Below, one piece after another: positions 24,127 to 34,305 of a stretch of 64,000 bases of DNA. Within the stretch, counting starts at the first letter, position 1; every line of letters starts with the position of its first letter. The DNA is from Alkaliphilus flagellatus. GTDB lineage: Bacteria > Bacillota > Clostridia > Peptostreptococcales > Natronincolaceae. The notes under the pieces are model-generated. The model had not been told where the DNA came from, searched no databases, and saw only the letters and a list, made by a program, of their open reading frames with translations. Where the stretch lies: contig NZ_JAHLQK010000002.1 in assembly GCF_018919215.1 (NCBI RefSeq), positions 248,001 through 312,000 of the forward strand, written 5' to 3'. The position numbers and the translations under genes are program-made.

Positions 24127-25911
24127 TTATTTGTTTTTCAATCTCTCATCTGCAATATCCACAAATTTTTTAATATCTTTTTTAATTAAATCCAAAGAGC
24201 TTCTCCAAAAATCAACTGATGTAACATCTATATCCATAACTTTACCCACATCTACAATGTTGTTTTTACCAGTTGCCTCTAGTAGATTATTGTACTCATT
24301 AACAAAGGCTTCACCACGTTTTAAATACTCGGAGTAAAGTCCCTTTGAAAATAATAGTCCAAAGGCATAGGGGAAGTTGTAAAAATGGCGTTCTGGCATA
24401 TAATAGTGAGACTTATTTATCCACATAGATTCATGTAGTACATTATGATCTAACCCATTTCCATAGGCTTCTTTTTGTGCGCTTATCATTATTTCTTTCA
24501 GCTCATTAACTGAAAGTGAACTATCTTCACGGCGTTTAAATACTTCGGATTCAAACAAGAAACGACTATATATATCGACTATTACCTGTCCTGCGTCAGA
24601 AATAGAGGTTTCTAATATTGCAAATGCTTCTTCTACTGTGGCAGTTTTTAAGGCTCCATTTATAATAATAGTTTCAGCAAATATAGATGCAGTTTCTGCA
24701 AGTGGCATTGGGTAACGACTGTTCAATAGACTTGCGTTTTTCAGACAGTGCCCATGATAACCATGACCTAGCTCGTGAGCTAATGTAGTCATGTTACTAA
24801 AACTACCATCAAAGTTAGCTAAAATTCTACTTTCTTTAATAGGGTGTAAATTGGAGCAGAAGGCGCCGCCTCTTTTACCAATCCGTGGCTCCGCATCTAT
24901 CCAGTTTTTATCAAAGGCCTTTTGCGCAAAATCTCCTAGCTCTTTGCTAAATGTATTAAAATTATCCACTATATACTTCTGTGCTTCTTCGTATGTAAAC
25001 TCCATATCTACATTTCCAATTGGTGCAAACATATCATAGAAAGGTAGCCCATTACTATGTCCTAATAACTCTCCTTTTTTACGATAATATTGGTGGAAGA
25101 AGGGTAGGCTTTCCTTCATAGCAGTTAGCATTGCATCTAATGTTTCCATATTCATCCTAGATGTAATAACCGCTTGCTCTAGAGGAGATGCAAAGCCACG
25201 TTTTTGTGAGATTGTAATTGATTCACCCTTAATACCATTTAATGCAGCTGCTGAGCTTTCTTCAATTTTTAAATAGGATTTTAATTCTGCCTCGTAGGCT
25301 GTTTTTCTTGTAGCGGCATCAGCACTATAGGCCATGTTTCTAACTACAGGTAGAGGAAGCTGTTTCTCTTCTCCATCTATTGTAATATCTACAAGTAGGG
25401 TAGAGGATAATAATTGTTGTAATTTAGCCCACGCCTTTGATCCTGTTTGGCTCATTTTAGAAATTAATATTTCTTCCTCTTCGCTCAAAAGATACTGATT
25501 ATTTAGCATAATATCCTCTAAGTAGAATTGATGTTCCTTTAAAAGAGGAGAAGACTGTATTAGTTCTTCAATATTTTCTATATTACCAAGCCATTTTTCA
25601 AATTGGACAGTTGCCTCTGTTAAATTTGAAGCCTTACTTTGAAGTTGATCTGCTACTTTAAGAGCAGTTTCATTTTTTGCATCTACACTAGATACAAGTA
25701 TAGCATAGCTTAGTAATCTAATATATATGCTACCAAATTCTTGTTGCTTTTTAATATAGTTTTCTATTTTTTCTTTTGCTCCTTCAGTACTTCGCAACTC
25801 CTTTTTTACCCAAATAATTAATTCTTTAATATATTCGTTACACTTATCCATATCACTTTTAAATTCTGTTGATTCAAAGGATGTGTAAAGCTCATTTAAA
25901 CTCCAACGCAT
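24127..25911 (-). CDS. pepF: Oligoendopeptidase F family M3 metallopeptidase
   Basis: A 594-residue M3B peptidase. The zinc motif HELGH is in TLAHELGHGYHGHCLKN, with the downstream Glu in PLAETASIFAETI. The N-terminal helical part (WSLNELYTSFESTEFKSDMD) matches the PepF/M3 lid. It cleaves short peptides in the cytosol. ATG 25911 follows AAAAGGGGGATT; the frame is open to 25962 but the extra residues are not family-like. It stands alone between two intergenic regions. Confidence 0.92.
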   Translation of the reverse strand: MRWSLNELYTSFESTEFKSDMDKCNEYIKELIIWVKKELRSTEGAKEKIENYIKKQQEFGSIYIRLLSYAILVSSVDAKNETALKVADQLQSKASNLTEATVQFEKWLGNIENIEELIQSSPLLKEHQFYLEDIMLNNQYLLSEEEEILISKMSQTGSKAWAKLQQLLSSTLLVDITIDGEEKQLPLPVVRNMAYSADAATRKTAYEAELKSYLKIEESSAAALNGIKGESITISQKRGFASPLEQAVITSRMNMETLDAMLTAMKESLPFFHQYYRKKGELLGHSNGLPFYDMFAPIGNVDMEFTYEEAQKYIVDNFNTFSKELGDFAQKAFDKNWIDAEPRIGKRGGAFCSNLHPIKESRILANFDGSFSNMTTLAHELGHGYHGHCLKNASLLNSRYPMPLAETASIFAETIIINGALKTATVEEAFAILETSISDAGQVIVDIYSRFLFESEVFKRREDSSLSVNELKEIMISAQKEAYGNGLDHNVLHESMWINKSHYYMPERHFYNFPYAFGLLFSKGLYSEYLKRGEAFVNEYNNLLEATGKNNIVDVGKVMDIDVTSVDFWRSSLDLIKKDIKKFVDIADERLKNK

Positions 25912-26156
25912 AATAATCCCCCTTTTAATTTTAATAAAATATTTAGAAAATTCAGCTATCATAATAATACACTTTATTCATTTCGAATTCAATATATTTC
26001 GATAGTCTAATATATTTTGTTTTAAATTTTATGTTTAAAATATCTATAACTCTATAATGTACTTAGAAATTATTAGAAATATACTAAAAAAATTACCTAT
26101 TGACTAATTAAACAAAATGGTGCATAATGTTTAAATAAGTGCAAAGTGAATAATTA

Positions 26157-26325
26157 AAGGTAGAGGTGCAGTCTTTAATAGTACTATTGTGGAGGTAAGC
26201 ACGATGATGCGATAGGAAAGGAAAGGTTGCCGAAGTATATGGCTTAAGCTGAAGAGTCATATAACTGGTCTTACATAAAATATATGTAAGATTGTCACAA
26301 ATAACCTATTTGTGGAGAGCTATCA
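26157..26325 (+). ncRNA. Lysine riboswitch (L box)
   Basis: The consensus blocks appear in order: GGTAGAGGTGC at the 5' P1/core, GGAAAGGAAAGGTTGCCGAA, then TGGTCTTACATA with ATGTAAGATTGTCAC, and GTGGAGAGCTATC at the 3' P1 side; GGTAG pairs with CTATC. It lies about 150 bases upstream of an NhaC-family transporter, a known lysine-regulated gene class, so lysine should switch off transporter expression. Confidence 0.95.
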
Positions 26326-26376
26326 TTCAAACTAAAACATAAAATAGGCATAATGCTATATCGCCTATATTTGAAA

Positions 26377-26415
26377 GGTCTTGAGTGAAAAAGCTTAAGG
26401 CTTTTTTGTTTTGTT
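26377..26415 (+). terminator. Lysine-riboswitch expression-platform terminator
   Basis: AAAAAGC-TTAAG-GCTTTTTT (26388-26407) followed by a T-rich run lies between the aptamer and the transporter start. A second hairpin (ATAGGC with GCCTAT, 26344-26368) precedes it and may be part of the alternative folding. Confidence 0.8.
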
Positions 26416-26472
26416 GAAGAGTTCTCCCTCCTAACCGTTTAATCACTACACAAAATTAAGGAGGAGAAGAAA

Positions 26473-28200
26473 ATGAAAAGAAAAAATCTTATCGTAATTA
26501 CCACTCTAATTTGTATTTTATTATTATCTGTTACTGCTTTTGCAGAACCTACTACAGCGGAAACAAATGCTGCTAGGTTTGGTATTTGGACAATTATACC
26601 ACCATTAGTTGCTATTATATTAGCATTCATTACAAAAAATGTTATTTTGTCCTTATTTATTGGTGTATTTTCAGGAACTTTTTTATTACAGCTAAATGGT
26701 TTTAATGTTAGCTCAGCTTTTATAGGTGGATTTTTAGATATTATTAACAGAATTATAGAATCCTTATCAGATCCATGGAATGCAGGTATTATTCTTCAAT
26801 GTTTAACCATTGGTGGGTTAATAGCCCTAATTTCTAAAATGGGTGGAGCAAGGGCTATTGCTGAAAGCTTAGCTAAAAAGGCAAAGTCTCCTACTAGTGC
26901 TCAGATTATTACTTGGTTAATGGGACTTTTTATATTCTTTGATGACTATGCTAATTCATTAATTGTTGGGCCAATTATGAGACCTATTACTGATAAAATG
27001 AAGATTTCAAGAGAAAAATTATCTTTCATTGTTGATGCTACGGCAGCACCTATTGCAGGTATTGCTTTAATATCTACCTGGGTTGGGTTAGAAATAAGTT
27101 TAATAAGGGATGGATATTTATCTATTGGTCAAGAGGTGAATGCATATGGTATATTTATCTCTACTATTCCTTACAGATTTTATAATATATTAATGCTATT
27201 ATTCGTAGTTATTACAGCTGTTTTAGTAAAAGAATTTGGTCCTATGTTAAAGGCTGAAAGAAGAGCAAGAACTACAGGAAAAGTAATGGCTGATAGTTCC
27301 AAATCTGCGGTTTTTTCTGAAGACAAGTCCTTAGAGCCTAAAGAAGGAATCAAACTAAGTATATGGAATGCTATTATTCCTATAGGTACTTTAATAGTTT
27401 TTGGATTTGTAGGCTTCTACTTCAATGGTTACCAAGCTATAATGGCTGGAGAAGATGTAGCTCTTATTGAACTATTACAAAATTCTCCACTATCATTTGT
27501 ATCTATTAGAGAAACATTTGGTAATTCCGATGCTAGTATTGTTTTATTCCAGGCGGCGTTACTTGCGAGCATTGTAGCTGTTGTAATGGCTGTTGCACAA
27601 AAAATCCTTACTGTTTCAGAAGCACTTGAAACTTGGGTAGATGGTATGAAGTCTTTAGTAATTACAGGAGTTATTCTACTATTAGCTTGGTCATTAAGCA
27701 GTGTTATTAAAGAACTTGGGACAGCAGCATTTTTAGTATCTGCTCTATCTAGCACTATTCCAAAGTTTTTATTACCTTCTATTATTTTTATATTAGGTTC
27801 AATTATTTCATTTGCAACAGGAACATCCTATGGAACAATGGGAATATTAATGCCTTTAGCTATTCCATTGGCTCATGCTATATCACCGGATGCAACATTT
27901 ATTGTAGCTAGTGTTGGAGCTGTATTAACAGGAGCTATTTTCGGAGATCATTGTTCTCCAATATCAGATACAACTATTTTATCCTCTATGGGAAGTGGAT
28001 GCGATCATATTGATCATGTAAAAACTCAACTTTGGTATTCTCTTACTGTAGGCGCAATTACAATATTATTTGGATATATTCCAGCAGGATTAGGTTTGCC
28101 GATTTTTATAGTGCTACCGGTAGCTATGGTGGCAGTATGGGCTACTGTATATTTCTTTGGTAAATCTCCTGAAGCACCAGAAAAAGCTAAAGCTGCATAG
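26473..28200 (+). CDS. NhaC-family lysine transporter (lysine-riboswitch controlled)
   Basis: A 575-residue polytopic membrane protein, about 12 helices, after a signal-like N-terminus ending at AFAEPTTAETN. Family motifs are FFDDYANSLIVGPIMRPITD and, in the C-terminal half, FATGTSYGTMGILMPLA, GAIFGDHCSPISDTTILSSM and GSGCDHIDHVKTQLWYS. These are Na+/H+ antiporter NhaC-like carriers. The lysine aptamer in the leader identifies the physiological substrate as lysine by established association. RBS AAGGAGGAGAAG precedes ATG 26473. A strong terminator follows. Confidence 0.9.
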   Translation: MKRKNLIVITTLICILLLSVTAFAEPTTAETNAARFGIWTIIPPLVAIILAFITKNVILSLFIGVFSGTFLLQLNGFNVSSAFIGGFLDIINRIIESLSDPWNAGIILQCLTIGGLIALISKMGGARAIAESLAKKAKSPTSAQIITWLMGLFIFFDDYANSLIVGPIMRPITDKMKISREKLSFIVDATAAPIAGIALISTWVGLEISLIRDGYLSIGQEVNAYGIFISTIPYRFYNILMLLFVVITAVLVKEFGPMLKAERRARTTGKVMADSSKSAVFSEDKSLEPKEGIKLSIWNAIIPIGTLIVFGFVGFYFNGYQAIMAGEDVALIELLQNSPLSFVSIRETFGNSDASIVLFQAALLASIVAVVMAVAQKILTVSEALETWVDGMKSLVITGVILLLAWSLSSVIKELGTAAFLVSALSSTIPKFLLPSIIFILGSIISFATGTSYGTMGILMPLAIPLAHAISPDATFIVASVGAVLTGAIFGDHCSPISDTTILSSMGSGCDHIDHVKTQLWYSLTVGAITILFGYIPAGLGLPIFIVLPVAMVAVWATVYFFGKSPEAPEKAKAA

Positions 28201-28241
28201 AAATATAGGATACTACAGATTATAAAATAACAATTAAAAAC

Positions 28242-28277
28242 AGAGGCTACCTTCTAAAAAAGAGGTAGCCTCTATTT
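28242..28277 (+). terminator. Terminator after the lysine transporter
   Basis: AGAGGCTACCT (28242-28252) and AGGTAGCCTCT (28263-28273) are perfect complements around an A-rich loop, followed by T-rich sequence. Confidence 0.9.
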
Positions 28278-28496
28278 GTAAAGTTTTCGAGTATTTCTAG
28301 TATTACTAATCTATTAAAAAACTGGAGGATGTAAACATTTTGAGTACTTGAAAATTAGTATAATTTTAAGTATGACATGAAGCTTTACTACGAAAGCAAC
28401 ATCGCAATTTTAAGCTTTTTTTAAGATTTTAACTATCATTTGTTAAGGACTTTTAGCTATAATATAGTTAGCATAGAGTAGAAGGAAGGGTTACTT

Positions 28497-29192
28497 ATGG
28501 CAAAGGAAAAAATACTTGTTGTAGATGACGAGAAGGAAATAAGAGATTTAATAGAGATTTACCTAAAAAATGAGGGTTTTGATGTTATTAAAGCATGTGA
28601 TGGTATAGAAGCCTTAGATATACTGGAAAAAGAAAAAGTTCATCTTATTATACTAGATATTATGATGCCTAAAATGGATGGTATAAAGGCTTGCATGAAG
28701 ATTAGAGAAGAAAACAATGTGCCTATTATAATGCTTTCTGCAAAGGCAGAAGATATGGATAAAATATTTGGGTTAACTACTGGTGCAGATGATTATATAA
28801 CAAAACCATTTAATCCGTTGGAGTTAATTGCACGGGCTAAATCTCAAATTAGAAGATATACAAAGCTTAATAGTATAGCTACAACTACAGGTGAGGAAAT
28901 AGAAATTGACGATTTAATAATTAATGTATCTACTCATGAAGTTAAAATAAATGGTAAGGATGTTAAACTCACACCTAGGGAATTCGATATATTAGAACTA
29001 TTAGCTAGAAATAGAGGTATGGTTTTTAGTATGGAAAAGATTTATGAAAAGGTTTGGAAGGAGGATTTTTTTGACTCCACTAACACTGTAATGGTACATG
29101 TAAGAAAAATCAGGGAGAAAATCGAAGAAAATCCTAGAAGTCCTCGATATATAAAAACTGTATGGGGGGTAGGATATAAAATTGAAAATTAA
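28497..29192 (+). CDS. OmpR/PhoB-family response regulator
   Basis: A 231-residue regulator. The receiver domain (1-120) has Asp10-Asp11, the phospho-acceptor Asp54 in ILDIMMPKMDG and the Lys in ITKPFNP. The winged-helix DNA-binding domain (about 130-231) includes LTPREFDILELLARNRGMVF and VMVHVRKIREKIEENPRSPR followed by YIKTVWGVGYK. It overlaps the kinase gene by 11 bases. The most similar systems that I know are VanR/YycF-like regulators of envelope genes; the target here is not apparent. RBS GAAGGAAGGG precedes ATG 28497. Confidence 0.93.
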   Translation: MAKEKILVVDDEKEIRDLIEIYLKNEGFDVIKACDGIEALDILEKEKVHLIILDIMMPKMDGIKACMKIREENNVPIIMLSAKAEDMDKIFGLTTGADDYITKPFNPLELIARAKSQIRRYTKLNSIATTTGEEIEIDDLIINVSTHEVKINGKDVKLTPREFDILELLARNRGMVFSMEKIYEKVWKEDFFDSTNTVMVHVRKIREKIEENPRSPRYIKTVWGVGYKIEN

Positions 29193-30750
29193 GCTTAAAA
29201 AACCTAGATTTAGATTACTTCGTAAAATGTTTTCGCCAGTTAGAAAGGTATTTACTACTCTAGACAATGTTATCTCATTAGTAAGGGAGCGGGTTGCAAA
29301 GAGTGTACGTATGCAATTAATGGCTACTTTTATAGTTTGTCTTCTAAGTGCAATGGTGGTAGCATCTGTAACTGATAGCTATTTATCTAAGCTAAATAGA
29401 GATCCTGTTGTAGACTATTCAAATGGAGCAGAGTCCATAGATTACTATGCTAGAAATATTGTACAAGACTTAACTGACTATATACAGGCTAGGTACGACG
29501 ATAGGCATGAAATAATATGGGAAGAAGAGTATGGTAGAATAGAATTGGACGAATATATTAAACATGTGCTCAATAGATGGAATGGGAAAACAAAGGCTCT
29601 TATAGTTGATATGGACGGAAATGTCCTTTATCGTTCTGAAAATGCTACAGAAAACCAGGTAGATCTTCATAATACTATTCGTAATGCCATGAATACCCGT
29701 ATTGATTCTTATAGGCTTCACGAGAGAGCAGAATTTAGTAGCTTTTACCCTATTACCATAAATGATATAAGGGCATATGTAATTGTTAGTGGTATGCCTG
29801 AGGCAAGTATTACCTATCATGAAGGAGGAGGAGGATTTGTTCCTGTAATCCTAGGATTTGCTACCTTTATATTGCTTTTTTACTTCGCAACACAGCAAAA
29901 GATGAAATATATTGAAGAACTAGCATCTGGACTTTTAGAAATTTCAAAGGGTAACTTAGACCATAGAATAGTCGGAAAAAGTGACGATGAGCTAGGGTCT
30001 TTAGCTAATAATATTAACTTTATGGCAGAGGAGTTAAAAAATAAAATAGAAGAGGAAAGAAGAGCAGAAGTGCTTAAAAATGAACTAATCACCAATGTTT
30101 CTCATGATTTAAGAACTCCCCTTACTTCCATTATGGGTTATTTAAATCTGTTGAAGGACAGAAAATATGAGACTTTGGATGAAGCTAAGCAATATTTAGA
30201 TATTGCTTATGGAAAATCTGAAAAGCTAAAGGTTTTAATAGAGGACTTATTTGAATATACAAAGGTTACAAATCAAGGAATAAAATTATCTCTAGAGAAG
30301 GTATATTTAAACGAACTTATAGATCAATTAACTGAAGAGCTAGTTCCCATTTTAGAAGAAAAAGAATTAGTATTTAAAAAGGAATTTTCAAAAGAGAAAG
30401 CTATAGTGTTTGCTGATACAGATAAAATGGTGAGAATATTTGAAAATCTTTTGACAAATGCAATTAGATACAGCAAAGAACAGGCAGAAATATTAATAAA
30501 AACTACAGTAGGCGAAAAGCATATTACAGTATGCATAGAAAACAAGGGAGAACCTATTAGTCCTGAAGATTTAGATCGTATATTTGATAGGTTTTTCAAG
30601 GTTGAGAAATCAAGAACATCTAATTCGGCAGGGTCTGGATTGGGATTGGCTATATCTAAAAACTTAATAATACTTCATGGGGGAAGAATTTGGGCAGATT
30701 GTAAAGGGGACACAATACAATTTTTTGTTGAGTTAAATAAATTTTCTTAA
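29182..30750 (+). CDS. Membrane sensor histidine kinase
   Basis: A 522-residue HAMP histidine kinase partnered with the preceding regulator. A basic 40-residue cytoplasmic lead (KLKKPRFRLLRKMFSPVRK) precedes the first membrane helix (about 46-64). The extracellular sensor runs to about 210, the second helix (about 215-238) is followed by HAMP, the H-box NVSHDLRTPLTSIMGYL, the N-box FENLLTNAIRYS, and the G-boxes IFDRFFKVEKSR and GSGLGLAISKNLI. The start is TTG 29182, coupled by overlap to the regulator, with GGGGGTAGGAT upstream. The ligand is unknown. Confidence 0.9.
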   Translation: MKIKLKKPRFRLLRKMFSPVRKVFTTLDNVISLVRERVAKSVRMQLMATFIVCLLSAMVVASVTDSYLSKLNRDPVVDYSNGAESIDYYARNIVQDLTDYIQARYDDRHEIIWEEEYGRIELDEYIKHVLNRWNGKTKALIVDMDGNVLYRSENATENQVDLHNTIRNAMNTRIDSYRLHERAEFSSFYPITINDIRAYVIVSGMPEASITYHEGGGGFVPVILGFATFILLFYFATQQKMKYIEELASGLLEISKGNLDHRIVGKSDDELGSLANNINFMAEELKNKIEEERRAEVLKNELITNVSHDLRTPLTSIMGYLNLLKDRKYETLDEAKQYLDIAYGKSEKLKVLIEDLFEYTKVTNQGIKLSLEKVYLNELIDQLTEELVPILEEKELVFKKEFSKEKAIVFADTDKMVRIFENLLTNAIRYSKEQAEILIKTTVGEKHITVCIENKGEPISPEDLDRIFDRFFKVEKSRTSNSAGSGLGLAISKNLIILHGGRIWADCKGDTIQFFVELNKFS

Positions 30751-30819
30751 AATCACAAATAATACTATTGACATTATAAATGTAATAATATACAATGTAA
30801 TGAATAAATTTAATACAAA

Positions 30820-31199
30820 CCTTTTAAAGACAATGAGGAAAAGAGTAAGCATGAGGAAGTAGTTTTAGCGAGTTGGTGACAGTGGAAGACCAATACGAAG
30901 CCTATGTTGAAGAACATTTCTGAGTTCCTAACCGAAATCTTGATGATAGTAGGCTTAGGCGGAGCCAAACCGTTATAGATTGGAAAGTATCGAAATTGTA
31001 GTTTGATAGCATCAGACGACTTTTGAACACTTGAAATTTTTTACTGAAGATTAAAAATTTAGGTGGGACAGGAGTCGAGGCTATAGAAACAGACGACTGT
31101 TTCCGTACTGATTTAAGAGAGCCGTTTGGCTAATTAAGGTGGTACCACGGAAGTTAAGTCTTTCGTCCTTATTTTTATAGGGATGAAGGGCTTTTTTTT
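30820..31199 (+). ncRNA. T-box riboswitch (tRNA-Asn) of asnA
   Basis: The T-box itself, AATTAAGGTGGTACCACGG, is at 31132-31150, followed by a terminator stem ending in eight Ts (31157-31199). Stem I features are upstream: AGCGAGTTGGTGACAGTGGA and GAAGAACATTTCTGAG. The trinucleotide AAC at 30930-30932, placed just before CGAA as specifier codons usually are, reads Asn, in agreement with the downstream asparagine synthetase. Uncharged tRNA-Asn should favour antitermination. Confidence 0.93.
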
Positions 31200-31265
31200 A
31201 TTTTCTAAAAATATATTTTTAAAATTGCATCGGCCGTGCAAAAAATTAAAACTGGAGGTAAAACC

Positions 31266-32288
31266 ATGAAAAATATAAAAGAAAGATTAATAATACCAGT
31301 AGGATATAAGCCTAGTTTAAATATTAAAGAAACAGAAATAGCTATTAAAAAACTGAAGGATTTTTTTGAAACAGAACTATCTAAAGTTTTAAGATTAACT
31401 AGGGTTTCTGCACCGCTATTTCTTTGCCCACAAACAGGAATGAATGATAACTTAAGTGGTGTGGAAAGGCCGGTATCCTTCGACATTAAAGATATGGAAG
31501 GACAGTATGTAGAGATAGTGCATTCTTTAGCCAAGTGGAAACGTATGGCACTACATCGGTATAAATTTGAGACTGGAGAAGGTTTATATACGGATATGGA
31601 TGCCATTAGGAGGGATGAAGAATTAGATAATATTCATTCTATTTATGTAGATCAATGGGACTGGGAAAAGATTATTGATAAAGAAGATAGAAACGAAACT
31701 ACATTGAAAGAAATAGTTGAAGATATTTACGGTGTTTTTAAAAGCACTGAAGACTATGTGCATAAGCTATATCCTGAGTTAGAGCATGTTTTACCGGAAA
31801 AGATTACATTCATTACATCTCAAGAATTAGAAGATATATATCCTAATTTAACATCTAAAGAGAGAGAGAATGCGATAGCTAAAGAAAAAGGCGCAGTGTT
31901 TATTATGAAAATAGGAGGAAAGCTAAGATCAGGTGAAAGGCATGACGGTAGGGCGCCAGATTATGATGATTGGGAGTTAAACGGAGATATTATATTTTGG
32001 TATCCTACACTAGATATGGCTTTAGAACTTTCATCAATGGGTATAAGGGTAGATGAGGAAAGTTTAGAAAAGCAATTAAAGATGGCAGGTTGTGAGGAAA
32101 GAAGTACCTTTGATTTTCATAGATTAGTTTTAGATAAAAAACTTCCGTATACAGTTGGTGGTGGAATAGGCCAATCTAGGATATGTATGTTTTTCTTAAA
32201 AAAGGCACACATCGGAGAGGTGCAAGCAACTATATGGCCTAAGGAAATGATCGATACTTGTGAAGAATATAATATAGCTCTGCTTTAG
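31266..32288 (+). CDS. asnA: Aspartate--ammonia ligase AsnA
   Basis: A 340-residue AsnA-type asparagine synthetase that uses ammonia and ATP. It shows the class II aaRS-like fold motifs [61 protein letters not shown] and the C-terminal [19 protein letters not shown] 31266 follows CTGGAGGTAAAACC. The long T-box leader controls it by asparaginyl-tRNA charging. It ends without an obvious strong terminator before the ABC exporter gene. Confidence 0.97.
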   Translation: MKNIKERLIIPVGYKPSLNIKETEIAIKKLKDFFETELSKVLRLTRVSAPLFLCPQTGMNDNLSGVERPVSFDIKDMEGQYVEIVHSLAKWKRMALHRYKFETGEGLYTDMDAIRRDEELDNIHSIYVDQWDWEKIIDKEDRNETTLKEIVEDIYGVFKSTEDYVHKLYPELEHVLPEKITFITSQELEDIYPNLTSKERENAIAKEKGAVFIMKIGGKLRSGERHDGRAPDYDDWELNGDIIFWYPTLDMALELSSMGIRVDEESLEKQLKMAGCEERSTFDFHRLVLDKKLPYTVGGGIGQSRICMFFLKKAHIGEVQATIWPKEMIDTCEEYNIALL

Positions 32289-32400
32289 CCTAAATACAGC
32301 AACAAAACTTTGAAGACTATTATGAATATGGTATAATGTGAAAATAACAATAATTAGGTATACGAAATAAATAGTATATCTTAATAGTAGAGGGAGAGTT

Positions 32401-34128
32401 ATGCCTATGATAAAACGTTTTGCAAAGTATTACCGAAATCATTTACCATTGTTTTATTTAGATTTTTCATGTGCATTTTTAATGGCAGGATTAGATCTGG
32501 TTTTTCCTAATGTTGTTAGAAAAATGATAGATGATATTATACCTGCAAAGAATCTTTCCTTAATTATATGGGCAGGAGTAGGGTTGCTAATTTTATATAT
32601 TGTTAGGGCAGCTTTACAGTATATAGTTGATTATTGGGGACATGTTATGGGTACAAGGATTGAATATGATATGAGAAAAGATTTATTTAATCATATACAC
32701 AAACTATCCTTTAGTTATTTTGATAATACAAAAACAGGTCATATTATGTCTCGTATAGTAAATGACTTAAATGAAATTTCAGAGTTAGCCCATCATGGAC
32801 CAGAAGACCTTTTTATTGCGACAGTTACATTGTTAGGTTCATTTATTATTCTACTAAACCTTCATTGGCCTTTAGCTTTAATTACTTTCTCTGTAGTACC
32901 TATGATGTTAGGATTTGCTATCTTTAAAAATAAAAGAATGCAGTTCGCTTTTAGAGAAATGCGTTTAAAAATTGCAGATGTTAATGCTCAGGTGGAAGAT
33001 AGTGTTTCGGGAGCAAGAGTAGTTAAATCTTTTACTAATGAGTGGTACGAAGAGCAAAAATTTGAGAAGGGGAATATGAACTTTAGAAAATCTAGAGAAG
33101 GTGCGTTTAAAGTAATGGCTGGCTTCTTCTCTGGTGTAACCTTTTTTTCCAATTTGATTAATTTAGTTGTAATAGTGTTCGGTGGTATATTTGTATACTA
33201 TGAACAAATGACATCAGGAACTTTAGTAGGATTTTTACTATATGTTTCTATGTTTTTACAACCAATTCGAAGACTTACAACATTAATAGAGAACTATCAG
33301 AATGGTATGTCTGGGTTTGCTCGATTTGCAGAAACTTTAAACTTAGAGCCTGATATTAAAGATGATCCAAAGGCTGTGGAGATTGATAGAGTAAATGGAG
33401 AAATTATATTTGATAATGTCACATTTAGTTATAATAATAAAGAAAATGTCTTAGATAGTATAAGCTTATCAATTAAACCAGGAGAAACCATTGCTTTTGT
33501 AGGTCCATCTGGAGGTGGCAAAACCACCCTATGCAGTCTAATACCAAGGTTTTATGAAGTGGATAAAGGTAGTGTTAAGGTTGATGGTATAGATATTAAA
33601 ACGATTACACAGAGGTCACTAAGAGAAAACATAGGTATTGTTCAGCAAGATGTATTTCTATTTTCTGGTACAGTAAGAGATAATATTGCCTATGGACAAA
33701 TAGGTGCAACAGACGAACAGGTTATAGATGCGGCTAAGAAGGCTAATGCTCATGAATTTATTATGGCACTTGAAAATGGTTACGATACCTATATTGGAGA
33801 AAGAGGAGTTAAACTATCGGGAGGACAAAAACAGAGGCTTTCTATTGCTAGAATATTTTTGAAGAACCCTCCAATTCTAATATTAGATGAAGCTACATCA
33901 GCTTTAGATAATGAAACAGAAAAGGTTATTCAAGAATCCCTATTCGACCTAGCAGAAAATAGAACAACCTTAGTAATTGCTCACCGCTTAGCTACTATTA
34001 GAAATGCAGATAGAATTGTAGTTTTAACTGATGAAGGTATTGCAGAAGAGGGAACACATAAGGATTTATTAGAAAAAGATGCAATTTATGCAAACCTATA
34101 TAAGACACAGTTTGATGGATTTATGTAA
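32401..34128 (+). CDS. MsbA/LmrA-type ABC exporter half-transporter
   Basis: A 575-residue fused exporter: an N-terminal six-helix type IV domain (about 15-310; YWGHVMGTRIEYDMRKDLF is the typical coupling-helix neighbourhood) and a C-terminal ATPase with Walker A GPSGGGKTT, signature LSGGQKQRLSIAR, Walker B ILILDEATSALD and the switch HRLATIRNADRIVVL. It should act as a homodimer. No partner half-transporter is adjacent and the substrate is unknown. RBS AGAGGGAGAG precedes ATG 32401. It ends in a canonical terminator. Confidence 0.93.
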   Translation: MPMIKRFAKYYRNHLPLFYLDFSCAFLMAGLDLVFPNVVRKMIDDIIPAKNLSLIIWAGVGLLILYIVRAALQYIVDYWGHVMGTRIEYDMRKDLFNHIHKLSFSYFDNTKTGHIMSRIVNDLNEISELAHHGPEDLFIATVTLLGSFIILLNLHWPLALITFSVVPMMLGFAIFKNKRMQFAFREMRLKIADVNAQVEDSVSGARVVKSFTNEWYEEQKFEKGNMNFRKSREGAFKVMAGFFSGVTFFSNLINLVVIVFGGIFVYYEQMTSGTLVGFLLYVSMFLQPIRRLTTLIENYQNGMSGFARFAETLNLEPDIKDDPKAVEIDRVNGEIIFDNVTFSYNNKENVLDSISLSIKPGETIAFVGPSGGGKTTLCSLIPRFYEVDKGSVKVDGIDIKTITQRSLRENIGIVQQDVFLFSGTVRDNIAYGQIGATDEQVIDAAKKANAHEFIMALENGYDTYIGERGVKLSGGQKQRLSIARIFLKNPPILILDEATSALDNETEKVIQESLFDLAENRTTLVIAHRLATIRNADRIVVLTDEGIAEEGTHKDLLEKDAIYANLYKTQFDGFM

Positions 34129-34130
34129 TT

Positions 34131-34152
34131 AAACCCCCTATTGGGGGTTTTG
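34131..34152 (+). terminator. Terminator of the ABC exporter gene
   Basis: AAACCCCC-TATT-GGGGGTTTTG followed by a T-run, starting 2 bases after the stop. Confidence 0.92.
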
Positions 34153-34235
34153 TTTTTTAAACAATATGAAATTAGAACTATAGCCCTATTGTATGTGAAA
34201 TAAATATATAAAATATTTTGAAGTAAAATAGAGGA

Positions 34236-34260
34236 GTATATCAAAATATGTCGAATAGAT
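34236..34260 (+). promoter_or_regulatory. Spo0A box upstream of agrB
   Basis: The exact 0A-box TGTCGAA is at 34249-34255 in the context TATATCAAAATATGTCGAATA. Almost the same 20-base context recurs upstream of the agr kinase gene at 35815-35835. It lies 51 bases before the agrB start. Confidence 0.55.
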
Positions 34261-34305
34261 GTCTTGTATATATTTATATATTAAGTAGAGAGAAGATGGA
34301 TATAT